From the NCBI RefSeq assembly GCF_900169785.1, contig NZ_FWER01000047.1:1744-43699 (forward strand): a stretch of DNA of 41,956 bases, written 5' to 3'. A program made the position numbers and the translations under genes. The stretch's first letter is position 1. Each line of letters starts with the position of its first letter. Below are positions 16,219-24,248 of the stretch, one piece after another. The notes under the pieces were generated by a model that saw only the letters and a program-made list of their open reading frames with translations, did no database searches and had not been told where the DNA came from. The stretch is from Rhizobium sullae. Its GTDB lineage: Bacteria > Pseudomonadota > Alphaproteobacteria > Rhizobiales > Rhizobiaceae.

Positions 16219-17652
16219 CTAGACCTTTACCGCCAGCCTCAGCCCGCCCCAATGCCGTCCGCGGACGATAATCGGGGCGGAGATGTCCTTCATCATCACG
16301 AAATTGCCGCCGCCCATATCGCGGCGGTAGGTCTGCACGAGGAAGGGTGCGGTGCTTTTGCCCGCGGCAAGCCCGACCCGGTCGTTGAAGATGCGCCGGT
16401 TGCGGCAGTTGGCGGTGTTCCACACCGTATCGCCCAGCCGCTGCGGTTCGGAGAATTTCCGGTTATGCGTCGGCAGGTAGCCGTTTTCATCGACGGCAGC
16501 GCAAAAGGCGATACGCTTGTCGGAGGCCGCTACCGGTTCCTGGATCAGCGGCAGCAGGCGATCAGTGAGTTCCGTGAAAGCCGCCATCAGTTGCACCGGA
16601 TCGGTGCCCGGGACCGGCCGGTATTGGCGGTTGAAGAGCGCCTCGAAGCCAATCCGACCTTCGACGACAGCATGCTCGAAGGCTTCGGAAATCGCGCCTG
16701 CCACGGCTTGCGCCTTGGCGATCCAGAGGCTGTCAGAGGTTTCCACGCCGGCGCTCGCGGTCAGCTGCACCAGCTTCTCGGAAAGGCCGACGACGCTGTC
16801 GACGCGCTTTGCGGCATGCTGGAGCTTGACGTTGGAATTCAGCACTTCGGCGGACATCTCGCCGAGTTGGGCGACGAAACCGGCGCATTGCTGGTCGACG
16901 GCCTCGGTTGTCTTTGCCATGACCGTGGAGCTGTCGAGGATCCGGGTGATCACATGCTCCATGTTGCCGAATGCGCCGCGCATCGCTTCCGACTTGTCCT
17001 TGACGCCGGCAGCACTTTCGCGCGCGCCGCTGCCTGCCGCCGAGAGCCGGTCTATCTTGATGCGCAATTCGTCCAGCGTTTCCTGGATGGAGCCGGTCGC
17101 CTTGGAGGTCTGCAGCGACAGCGCGCGGATTTCGGAGGCGACGACGGCAAAGCCCTTGCCCGCCTCGCCGGCGCGTGCCGCTTCGATCGCGGCGTTGAGC
17201 GCCAGAAGGTTCGTCTGCCGGGCGATGGTGCTGATCTCGGCGGCAACCTTGTCGACATCGGCAAGCGATTTTGAAAAGGTATTGATCTCGGCGCTGATCT
17301 CCTCGGAGGAGCGCACCATATGACCGATTTCCTCGATCGAGCCGGAAAGCCGGCCGGCCGATTCCTTCAGCATGTGCCGGGCCTCGACCGCCGTGCGGTC
17401 CGTCTCGCTAAGCGACACGGCAACTTCCCGGTTCGTTTCGGCGATCGAAAGTGCCGTCCGCGTCACGTCGTCGAATGCCGTCGCATGGCGCGCCGACATC
17501 GCCGCCATGTCCTGGATGGCGCCGGCGATATCGACGAGATCGATGCCGAGCGTGGACGCCTCTTCCGCGAGCCGGGACAGGACGTGGCGCAACGCCTCCG
17601 CGTCGTGCCCTTCCGGCTCATCGGCGACCTCCACCGTCTTCAGCGCATACAT
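16219..17652 (-). CDS. Soluble methyl-accepting chemotaxis protein
   Basis: Chemoreceptor-like signalling protein of 477 residues without any transmembrane segment, so cytoplasmic. The N-terminal part is a coiled-coil helical region. The conserved MCP hairpin tip is at about 143-178 (IARQTNLLALNAAIEAARAG, GKGFAVVASEIRALS), where CheA and CheW dock. The C-terminal 130 residues form a separate sensor region with FCAAVDENGYLPTHNRKFSE, WNTANCRNRRIF and DISAPIIVRGRHWGGLRLA. This is a PAS/cache-like module placed after the signalling domain. No CheR/CheB-tethering pentapeptide is seen at the C-terminus. No other che genes occur in the window. The signal sensed is unknown. Confidence 0.9.
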   Translation of the reverse strand: MYALKTVEVADEPEGHDAEALRHVLSRLAEEASTLGIDLVDIAGAIQDMAAMSARHATAFDDVTRTALSIAETNREVAVSLSETDRTAVEARHMLKESAGRLSGSIEEIGHMVRSSEEISAEINTFSKSLADVDKVAAEISTIARQTNLLALNAAIEAARAGEAGKGFAVVASEIRALSLQTSKATGSIQETLDELRIKIDRLSAAGSGARESAAGVKDKSEAMRGAFGNMEHVITRILDSSTVMAKTTEAVDQQCAGFVAQLGEMSAEVLNSNVKLQHAAKRVDSVVGLSEKLVQLTASAGVETSDSLWIAKAQAVAGAISEAFEHAVVEGRIGFEALFNRQYRPVPGTDPVQLMAAFTELTDRLLPLIQEPVAASDKRIAFCAAVDENGYLPTHNRKFSEPQRLGDTVWNTANCRNRRIFNDRVGLAAGKSTAPFLVQTYRRDMGGGNFVMMKDISAPIIVRGRHWGGLRLAVKV

Positions 17653-17729
17653 GACCGGCTCCTCCAGTAGATTAGAGAAGGTTCAGGTAATATGGTTAAT
17701 AAGTTGCAAACGAAGGCGGCGGTTTAGAC

Positions 17730-18341
17730 TTAGGTTGTAGGGCGCACGCTTGAATCAGGGCAAACGTCCTCGTTCTTGTGCTGCGCATCCGGCTTCCCGG
17801 TGGTTGCCAAAAGCTCAGACCTCAGGTTTTTTGCATCGGTGATTTTGATCTTGTAGAGATGGGAAAGCCAGATGCCGTCGGCGGCCAGGCGGGCGATCTT
17901 CAAGCGCGTATCGCCGTCGGTATCGTTGTGGCGCTGCGCCCGTTCCTCGACCCAGTTTGCCATGAGATCGCGCAGATACGGGTCCGTCAGCGCCGAAATC
18001 GTCAGGGGCGCCCATTGGCCGCCCTTGGCGCAGAGGTTATTTTCGAAGACCGAGTCGATATAGGCGCGGGTGAACGAGCCATAGGGCTCCGGGTCCTTGG
18101 CCATGCGTGTATCGATATCGTCATCGATCGCTTCAAGGAGTTCTCCGAAGACGGCGTCGATCAGATCCTTCTTGCTCGGAAAATGATGGATGAAGCCGCC
18201 CTTGGTCACGCCTGCAGCGTCCGATACAGCCTGAACGGTCACCGAGGCAAGCCCTTCCCGCACGGCCAGTTTTGCCGCTTCGTCTATCAGGGTCCGCTTG
18301 ACCAGCTCCGGCTGTTTCCTGCGCCTGTATGAACTTTCCAT
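17730..18341 (-). CDS. TetR-family transcriptional regulator
   Basis: Regulator of 203 residues. The N-terminal helix-turn-helix is complete: LVKRTLIDEAAKLAVREGLA, VTVQAVSDAAGVTKGGFIHH and FPSKKDLIDAVF. The ligand domain follows (FTRAYIDSVFENNLCAKGGQ, DTRLKIARLAADGIWLSHLY). It is divergent from a second TetR gene at 18597, with 255 bp between them. No drug-efflux or enzyme gene adjoins, so its target is not evident and it may act on itself or on distant genes. Confidence 0.9.
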   Translation of the reverse strand: MESSYRRRKQPELVKRTLIDEAAKLAVREGLASVTVQAVSDAAGVTKGGFIHHFPSKKDLIDAVFGELLEAIDDDIDTRMAKDPEPYGSFTRAYIDSVFENNLCAKGGQWAPLTISALTDPYLRDLMANWVEERAQRHNDTDGDTRLKIARLAADGIWLSHLYKIKITDAKNLRSELLATTGKPDAQHKNEDVCPDSSVRPTT

Positions 18342-18596
18342 CGTCTATCTCTTGCCCCCCGGCACGCAATCACAACGTGCTCCGCGCGATGGTAATGTGT
18401 GCCGGATAAAATAACATCTGTGTTGCTTCGGGCAAACTCTTTTGAGAAGCTTGAGGCCGTAACGCAATGGTGACAATGCGTGAGCTGGGCGAGAAAAGCG
18501 GCGCGTGCGGGCGAGAGGGTCCGGATGCCTGTACCCGCCACGACGGTTCATGTATCAGTGCGGGGCCGGGATAAAAAATACAGGCGATGAGGGATC

Positions 18597-19232
18597 GTGA
18601 GTTCGAAAGCTGGGGAAAATGTAAAGAGGCCGCGCGGGCGCCCTAAAAGCGTGGACGCTGATCAGCGGCGAGATGAGATCATCGGCGTGGGGCGCGATGT
18701 CTTTATCGAATACGGATACATCAATACGACGGTTGACGTGATTGCGGCCAGATGCGGCATCTCCAAAAGAACCTTCTACGAGTTCTTCGACGGAAAAGCC
18801 GACCTTCTGCGGGATATACTGAAATCGCGAAGCGATTCGATTTTCTTCATACCGGAAATAGATGACCAGCTGCCGCTGGAAGAACGGCTCGCCAGTATCT
18901 TCTTTATCGACGAGGATGGTGCGCTGGATGCGGCCGGCATGAACGATTACTTCATGATAGAGGTCGGCTGGGAAGCGGCGGAACAGGTCGCCGAATTGCG
19001 GGACGATTTCAGCGTCGCGCATGCCAAGCTCGCCGAGTGGTTCCGGCAGCTGAGGCGAAACGGCCGCATAACGGTTGTCGATGCAGACGCCGCCGCCACC
19101 ATGCTGATCGGCATCGTCTTCGGGAGCTTGAGCATCGACCGCGCCGGCACCGGCTTGGCGGAACGCGCCACGCGAACGAAAGCCTACCTTCGCTCAAGCC
19201 TCAAGATCTTCGCCAAGGGATTGTATGTCTAA
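18597..19232 (+). CDS. TetR-family transcriptional regulator
   Basis: Regulator of 211 residues from a GTG start with GAGGG a few bases upstream. A basic leader (KRPRGRPKSVDAD) precedes the helix-turn-helix (EIIGVGRDVFIEYGYINTTV, VIAARCGISKRTFYEFF). The C-terminal ligand domain ends DADAAATMLIGIVFGSLSID and SSLKIFAKGLYV. This tail resembles that of the TetR-like protein at 20788-21570, on the far side of the porin gene. It is followed by strong hairpins at 19243-19306 and then by the convergent porin gene. Effector and targets unknown. Confidence 0.88.
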   Translation: MSSKAGENVKRPRGRPKSVDADQRRDEIIGVGRDVFIEYGYINTTVDVIAARCGISKRTFYEFFDGKADLLRDILKSRSDSIFFIPEIDDQLPLEERLASIFFIDEDGALDAAGMNDYFMIEVGWEAAEQVAELRDDFSVAHAKLAEWFRQLRRNGRITVVDADAAATMLIGIVFGSLSIDRAGTGLAERATRTKAYLRSSLKIFAKGLYV

Positions 19233-19242
19233 ACAATAGACA

Positions 19243-19307
19243 GAGAGCCCGGCTGGGATACCGGGCTCTCCTCTCGAAACTGATCGGAGGTCAAGCTGAT
19301 CAGTTTT
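19243..19307. terminator. Paired hairpins between tetR and porin genes (bidirectional terminator)
   Basis: A perfect 10-bp stem (GAGAGCCCGG at 19243-19252 with CCGGGCTCTC at 19261-19270) is followed by a second stem (AAACTGATC at 19277-19285 with GATCAGTTT at 19298-19306) ending in TTTT on the plus strand. They lie between the tetR stop (19232) and the porin stop (19318) and can end both convergent transcripts. Confidence 0.75.
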
Positions 19308-19317
19308 ATCTCTTCGA

Positions 19318-20415
19318 TTAGAAGTCGCGCTGCAGGCGGAAGAAGCCTTCGACCCAGTCCTGATCCGCCGCGTTGTCGTGGTCGTCCTTGACATAGGTTG
19401 CGGTGAGCTTCGTGGAAAGGTTCTCTACGATCTTGTAGTCGAGCGTAACGCCGGCGCGAATCTCGTTGCCGCTGTCCCAGCTGCCGTCAGCGTCGGCATC
19501 GATGTTGTCGATGTACTGAACAGCAGGCGTGACCGTGAACTTGTCGGTTGCCTTCAGCGCATACTGAGCAGCAACGGACCATTCGCCGGCGTCGTAATAG
19601 CCGTTGAAGCCCTGATCGCCCAGACCCGTGGAGTAGATACCGGCAACCGAGAGCGTGCCCGGGCCGACGTCAACGCCGACCTTTGCGAGTACGGCGCCTT
19701 CCTGGGCGTCGGTGTCGTAAGCGCCGAGAACCGCGTAGGTGAAGCCGCCGAGCTTACCGCCGATGGAACCGTCGATACCGAGGTTGTTGGCGTTTCCACC
19801 GTCCGTCTGAACGAGTTCTTCGAGAGCGATACCGGCATAGAAGTCGCCAGCGTCGTACTGATATCGGATGGAGTTCTGCTTCGTCGAACCATCGAGGGTC
19901 GTCATGATGTCGGTTTCGCCCGAGAAGTCGTCATCCCACCAGTTGGCAAACTTACCAACGCGGAAGCCGGCGAGGTCGATGTAAGCTTCGTCGATGACCG
20001 TGCTGTTCTGAGAACCGCCGAACGTGGAAGATGCACCAGCCGTGCGAGCGTCGCTGTCTACACCATTCGGACGGAAGTTGGATTCAAGAATGATCGCGCT
20101 CGTGAGAGTGCCGTATTCCGTATCGTTCTTTGCGACGACGTTGATGTGCGCACGCGTGCGGGCATCCCAGTCCTCGGAGGAATTGTTGTCGAGTGCATCG
20201 CCGAAGCCGAAGCCGACGTCGAAGCGGAGGTAGCCGCCGATCTGGAGGCAGGTTTCGGTGCCCGGAATGTAGAAGTAGCCGGTACCGTAAGCGTCGCAGA
20301 CGCGGACATACTCAACCGGTTCCGGTTCGGCAGCGACGATGGCGTCGGCGGCCTGAGCACCGGAAACTGCTGCGAGAGCAGCAGCGGAGCCGAGAAGAAG
20401 GCTCTTAATATTCAT
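19318..20415 (-). CDS. Alphaproteobacterial porin (RopA/Omp2 type)
   Basis: Outer-membrane porin of 365 residues. The ATG at 20415 with GGAG upstream gives the signal peptide MNIKSLLLGSAAALAAVSGA with cleavage after QAAD-region alanines. The mature N-terminus PEPVEYVRVCDAYGTGYFYI and ETCLQIGGYLRFDVGFGFGD are diagnostic of the alphaproteobacterial porin family, with two cysteines near the start. A 16-strand barrel follows (alternating aromatic strands such as FYAGIALEELVQ and FTYAVLGAYDTD), ending in Phe (FFRLQRDF) as outer-membrane assembly requires. It likely forms trimers for diffusion of small solutes. It is flanked by two TetR-related genes. Rhizobia usually encode several porins, so the exact gene name is not assigned. 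Confidence 0.93.
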   Translation of the reverse strand: MNIKSLLLGSAAALAAVSGAQAADAIVAAEPEPVEYVRVCDAYGTGYFYIPGTETCLQIGGYLRFDVGFGFGDALDNNSSEDWDARTRAHINVVAKNDTEYGTLTSAIILESNFRPNGVDSDARTAGASSTFGGSQNSTVIDEAYIDLAGFRVGKFANWWDDDFSGETDIMTTLDGSTKQNSIRYQYDAGDFYAGIALEELVQTDGGNANNLGIDGSIGGKLGGFTYAVLGAYDTDAQEGAVLAKVGVDVGPGTLSVAGIYSTGLGDQGFNGYYDAGEWSVAAQYALKATDKFTVTPAVQYIDNIDADADGSWDSGNEIRAGVTLDYKIVENLSTKLTATYVKDDHDNAADQDWVEGFFRLQRDF

Positions 20416-20787
20416 TTTTGTCTCCGTTCCAGAGGCCAACCCCAAGGTTGGCTCTTGCTAGCGCGATGGATGCGGTCCCCTGAAATTTCAGTCCGCCAGG
20501 AGTTACCGGGCGATTTGCCCCGGCAACGCGACCTTTAGAACAGGCGATGCGCCAGCCCGTCAATTATTTAATAAACGTCTTCGTACCAAAAATAAGCTCG
20601 AACCGGCGGGCGTTGTATTTTTGCCACAATCAGGCCCGTCCGAGCCACGATTCACCATCAAGATTGCCGGGGCCTGGGCAACTTCAAGATATCGCTGAGA
20701 GAGATTCCAACAGAGGAAAGCCGAGCGCACGGCGGCTCACGAAAGAAGGTGAACGGCCGTCGGCAGCGCCATGTCCGGCTCCTCCGG
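20416..20787. promoter_or_regulatory. Porin upstream region (372 bp)
   Basis: No gene seen. The part nearest the porin is GC-rich; around 20555-20640 it is AT-rich (TTATTTAATAAACG, TTGTATTTTTGCC) and is where a promoter for the highly expressed porin would be expected, implying a leader of more than 100 bases. The overlapping open frames look like shadows. Confidence 0.4.
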
Positions 20788-21570
20788 TCAGGCGGCCTCC
20801 TTATAGCGGCAACCTCTCACGAAGAGATGGATGCAGTCCTTGAGATAACCAATAAGGCTCGATCTGTCCGGCAAGCCGCCACCTGCAGTCATGCGGGATG
20901 CAATTCCCCCAAACATCATCGAGATGAGCATCGTTGCCGCGTGGTCCGGATCTTCGATGTCAAGCACGTGTTTTGCGTCTTGGAACGACAGCCAGTCCGC
21001 GAGCTGCGCTATCGCTTTTTGGCCGTTATAGTCGTCCCCCTGCAATCGCGGACCGGAGGGATAGAGCGCGCCGATGCATGCCATGATCTTTCGTTCCGCT
21101 TCGACCTGGTCGGCCTGATCAAGATGGAAGATCATCATCAGCACATCGTCGGGAGCCCGCGTTTCATCCAGCGGACGCGGAAGCTGAAGAAGCTCCCGTG
21201 GAGGCGGGATGCGCGAGGTGTTCCACTGAAGAGCAAAACCCTTGATGTATTTCTTTGCCCGTGAGTTCAACGATCGGGTGATCGAGGCAAACCGGGAAAT
21301 GTCGGAATAGACAATCTCGAAGGTGATATCCTTCGACCCTCGAAGGAGCCGAAAAGTCTGATCGCCCCCCAAGTGAAACTCGGCCGCGCTCGATTTGGCG
21401 ATTGCCGGGTAGAGGGACGAGAAATGGTCGAAAAGGACCTTGTAGAGTCGCGGGTTGTCCGCACTGCTCAGGGAGGCGATTGATTTATACATGACACGAT
21501 CATCAATATGTGTTTCGGGTATGGCATTGCCGGAATCTTCGAACAACATTCGAACTATCCCGACAGGCAA
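20788..21570 (-). CDS. TetR-like C-terminal-domain protein without recognisable helix-turn-helix
   Basis: Protein of 260 residues. Its last 75 residues (IAQLADWLSFQDAKHVLDIE, PDHAATMLISMMFGG, YLKDCIHLFVRGCR) look like the ligand domain of TetR regulators and resemble the end of the TetR protein encoded at 18597. The first 110 residues do not show the TetR signature (A-F-x-x-x-G, HTH, HFxxKxxL). They include NPRLYKVLFDHFSSLYPAIA and LRGSKDITFEIVYSDISRFA and match nothing I recognise. A perfect 26-bp palindrome lies 55 bp upstream of the first ATG; an internal ATG at 21492 is an alternative start. It may be an unusual regulator with a divergent DNA-binding domain or one that lost it. Porin lies downstream on the same strand. 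Confidence 0.6.
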   Translation of the reverse strand: MPVGIVRMLFEDSGNAIPETHIDDRVMYKSIASLSSADNPRLYKVLFDHFSSLYPAIAKSSAAEFHLGGDQTFRLLRGSKDITFEIVYSDISRFASITRSLNSRAKKYIKGFALQWNTSRIPPPRELLQLPRPLDETRAPDDVLMMIFHLDQADQVEAERKIMACIGALYPSGPRLQGDDYNGQKAIAQLADWLSFQDAKHVLDIEDPDHAATMLISMMFGGIASRMTAGGGLPDRSSLIGYLKDCIHLFVRGCRYKEAA

Positions 21571-21624
21571 AATCTCCAGCCAGACCGGCTATGAGGCCGG
21601 CCCGGCGAGCGGTATCGAGCAAGA

Positions 21625-21650
21625 AAAGATACCATACGTATGGTATCTTT
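21625..21650. promoter_or_regulatory. Perfect 26-bp palindrome upstream of the TetR-like gene
   Basis: The two 13-base arms (AAAGATACCATAC and its exact complement) meet at TACGTA with no spacer. Length, perfect symmetry and position 55 bp before the gene at 21570 fit a repressor operator. A transcription terminator is less likely because there is no loop and it lies between a gene start and a convergent-strand gap. Confidence 0.65.
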
Positions 21651-21882
21651 CGAGCGGATTGACCGCCGTCTTTAGCGCGCTTTTTCGCCCCCGAAACCAG
21701 CGGCCACTGACAATCGAAATTACATTTCGATATTGCCCTAATGAATTTCAAGGCCCAGCAGGCACGTTGTCGCAGCATTTTTCTTGCAGGTGCGAAGCCC
21801 GCACGCGAAGTGATCAAATCGCAGAGCTTTCGCCGTTTTCCGGCAGGCCGTTCGTGCTTGCGAAAACGGCGGGTGCTGCGAT
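21651..21882. other. Intergenic region between TetR-like gene and methyltransferase
   Basis: Together with 21571-21650 this makes a 312-bp gap. It should hold the TetR-like gene's promoter on the minus strand. Apart from the 26-bp palindrome I see no gene, repeat or terminator. Confidence 0.4.
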
Positions 21883-22503
21883 CTAGGCAATCTTCTCGAA
21901 TGTGCTGAACTGGAACTGCTGCACCGATCGCCGTGGGGTCCTATGCTGATGCCGGCACGTTGCGGCGAGCTTGAACCCACTGCCGAGAACGGCCTGCAGG
22001 CTTTCGGCATCGTAGCGGGCAACCGGCAGGCCGCTGCACCTTTCCGGTCCGTCAGGTGCAAAGGTGCCAATCACGGCCTTGCCGCCGTTCCTGAGAGCTT
22101 GCGCCAGTACGCGAACATAGGCCTGCTGGTCGGCCGCCTCCGTCAGGAAGTGAAAGGTGGCGCGGTCGTGCCAGAAGTCATATTGGCGGGCGGGCATCCA
22201 TGCAGTCACGTCCGCGATGATCCACTGCACCTGCTTGGCGCCCGGCAGCCGCGCCTTGGCCGTTTCGAGAGCTGCTGCGGAAAGATCGAGAACGCTGACA
22301 TGGGCCTGGCCGGATGCCACGAGGGCATCGACCAACCGCGAGGTCCCGCCGCCGATGTCGATGACGGACATGTCCGGCGTCAACCCGGCCTGGCGCAGCA
22401 GAACCATCGAGAGGTCCGGCGCATCCTCGTACCAGCTAACTTCAGTCTCCGCCTTTGTCGTGTAGACAGTCTGCCAATGGGCTTGCCGGTCACTTGTGGA
22501 CAT
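21883..22503 (-). CDS. Class I SAM-dependent methyltransferase
   Basis: Protein of 206 residues starting MSTSDRQAHWQTVYTTKAET, with AAAGGAG five bases upstream. The SAM-binding motif I is VIDIGGGTSRLVDAL, motif II includes VSVLDLSAAALETAKARLPG, and the acidic WIIADVTAW and FHFLTEAADQQAY segments follow. The opening HWQTVY..K..TEVSWYE is typical of small methyltransferases of the thiopurine/tellurite-resistance-like group. Substrate cannot be assigned; the enzyme is soluble. It is a single gene divergent from the RTX gene at 22670. Confidence 0.88.
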   Translation of the reverse strand: MSTSDRQAHWQTVYTTKAETEVSWYEDAPDLSMVLLRQAGLTPDMSVIDIGGGTSRLVDALVASGQAHVSVLDLSAAALETAKARLPGAKQVQWIIADVTAWMPARQYDFWHDRATFHFLTEAADQQAYVRVLAQALRNGGKAVIGTFAPDGPERCSGLPVARYDAESLQAVLGSGFKLAATCRHQHRTPRRSVQQFQFSTFEKIA

Positions 22504-22669
22504 ATCCACTCCTTTCGAGGAAGAAAATTTACCAGATTTCGAGCGCGCGTGCCGAAGGAAGCGTCGGCGTGATCGCCGCGCTTGATCACCCTGTGCGTCG
22601 GGCTATCCTGCCTCTCCGTAAAGATGTCCCGGAACCGTTTCCCTTTCCCTGCAACGAAGGAAAAATACG

Positions 22670-24010
22670 ATGCCCACTTTGAGCAATGGCAGCGAGCTTA
22701 GCGTATGGGAAGACGTCAACAACGAGAGCCCCGATGCGATCCTCTTCAGTATAGCGGAAACGGACGGCGACGTCCTTGGGCCGGGGACCGCGCATACGGA
22801 TTACCCCTACGGCTGGGTCGATCTTGCTTCGGTCGACGTGTTCGACGGCTTCTTTACCGTGACCACCTTCACCAATGACGGCAGGACCGAGATCTTCACG
22901 ACGGTGGAAACCTTCGTCTTCGACAACGAGGGCCGCTATATCCGCACGCTGTCAGATCAGGCGGCCTATCTTTCGACCGAGATCATCTCCATCACCGCCG
23001 AAAGCCCCGACGACATCGTGGTGACGTGGCAGGGCGCCAACGAATATTTCGGCGGCGACAACACCCAGTACGGTCCGCACCAGATCGTTCTGGAAGGCGG
23101 CGCGCTGCAGCCCGACACCTTCGTCAATCATGCGCCCACCGCTGCCGACCTGAGCTTCATGCTTTCGCCGGGGCAATCGCTCGACGACGTCAAGTTCAGC
23201 GCGGCGGACGCCGATTTCGACCTGTTGAGCTTCGTCGTCGTGGACGGGCCTGACCATGGCACGCTGCAGCAGGAGACGCTCTACGAAGCAGGCTACTACG
23301 CCTTTCACCAGGGCCAGTATGTGGGCAGCCTGCATTATCACCAGGACTACCTGAACGGTAACCTCTTCGACTATTCTCCAGCCGCCGGCTTCACAGGCAC
23401 CGACAGTTTCACGGTCTACGCCACCGACGGCCAGGGCAACAGCAATCTGGCGACGATCACCATCACGGTCGTCCCGCCGGCCGAAGAGATCGCGCTCACC
23501 GACGCGAAAGACGTCGTTAGCTATGAAGCCTACGATCACCCGGTCCTCGTCGCCGCGATGGGCGGCAATGACCGGATCACCGGCAGCCGGCTCGACGATT
23601 CGCTCAACGGCGGCGCGGGCGACGACCGCCTGCGCGGCGGTGAAGGCGACGATACTCTCAACGGCGGAACCGGCCGCGACATCCTCTCCGGCGGGGCGGG
23701 CGACGACATCTTCGTCTTCGACACCAGGCCCGGCCGGGCGAACTGCGACAGGATCCTCGACTTCTCCTCCGCAGACGACACCTTGCGGCTGGACAGCTCC
23801 GTCTTTACCGGGGCCGCGGCCGGAACGCTCGACCCGGAGGCCTTCGTGAAAGGCAGAGCCGCGCTGGAAGACGACGACCGCATCCTCTACGACACGTGCT
23901 CCGGCCGCCTGCTCTTCGATTCCGACGGGAGCGGCGATGCGGCGGCCGTGGCGTTTGCGGCCGTGAGCCACGGCACATCGCTTGCCGCTGACGATTTTCA
24001 TTTCTTCTAG
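22670..24010 (+). CDS. RTX-type calcium-binding secreted protein with cadherin-like domain
   Basis: Acidic protein of 446 residues without a signal peptide. The N-terminal 150 residues are beta-rich repeats (LSVWEDVNNESPDAILFSIA). Residues about 155-268 form a cadherin/Ig-like domain (DADFDLLSFVVVDGPDHGTL, FTGTDSFTVYATDGQGN). Residues about 298-347 carry glycine/aspartate nonapeptide RTX repeats (GGAGDDRLRGGEGDDTLNGG) that bind calcium in a beta-roll. The C-terminus ends DDFHFF, as in type I secretion signals. It would be exported by an ABC/MFP/TolC system, none of which is in the window. Such rhizobial proteins often serve in adhesion or biofilm. Start 22670 has GAAGGAAAAATACG just before it. 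Confidence 0.88.
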   Translation: MPTLSNGSELSVWEDVNNESPDAILFSIAETDGDVLGPGTAHTDYPYGWVDLASVDVFDGFFTVTTFTNDGRTEIFTTVETFVFDNEGRYIRTLSDQAAYLSTEIISITAESPDDIVVTWQGANEYFGGDNTQYGPHQIVLEGGALQPDTFVNHAPTAADLSFMLSPGQSLDDVKFSAADADFDLLSFVVVDGPDHGTLQQETLYEAGYYAFHQGQYVGSLHYHQDYLNGNLFDYSPAAGFTGTDSFTVYATDGQGNSNLATITITVVPPAEEIALTDAKDVVSYEAYDHPVLVAAMGGNDRITGSRLDDSLNGGAGDDRLRGGEGDDTLNGGTGRDILSGGAGDDIFVFDTRPGRANCDRILDFSSADDTLRLDSSVFTGAAAGTLDPEAFVKGRAALEDDDRILYDTCSGRLLFDSDGSGDAAAVAFAAVSHGTSLAADDFHFF

Positions 24011-24248
24011 GCGCCCCAACCGGCTTCGAAATCGGCACGCTGCCCTCATGTTGCCACATGCATAGTGGGCAACATCGCTGTTTTCCAAGACTCAGCGTCC
24101 TAAATTCGTTAACTTATTCAATTGGTTATAAAACATAGCACAGACTGCAATTGCCATGTTGCATTGCATCATGACCCAAATCCGTCTAGCGTAAGCTGGG
24201 GTGCCGCGGGGAAAACTCCATGGGAAACCGTTCGAATAAGGATGTCAG

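Noticed and set aside
19378..20538. 386-codon plus-strand frame
   Set aside because: Antisense to the porin, with valine/glutamate-rich shadow composition; the porin has signal peptide and C-terminal Phe.
22952..24088. 378-codon minus-strand frame
   Set aside because: Antisense to the RTX gene; low-complexity valine/aspartate/arginine composition without domain.
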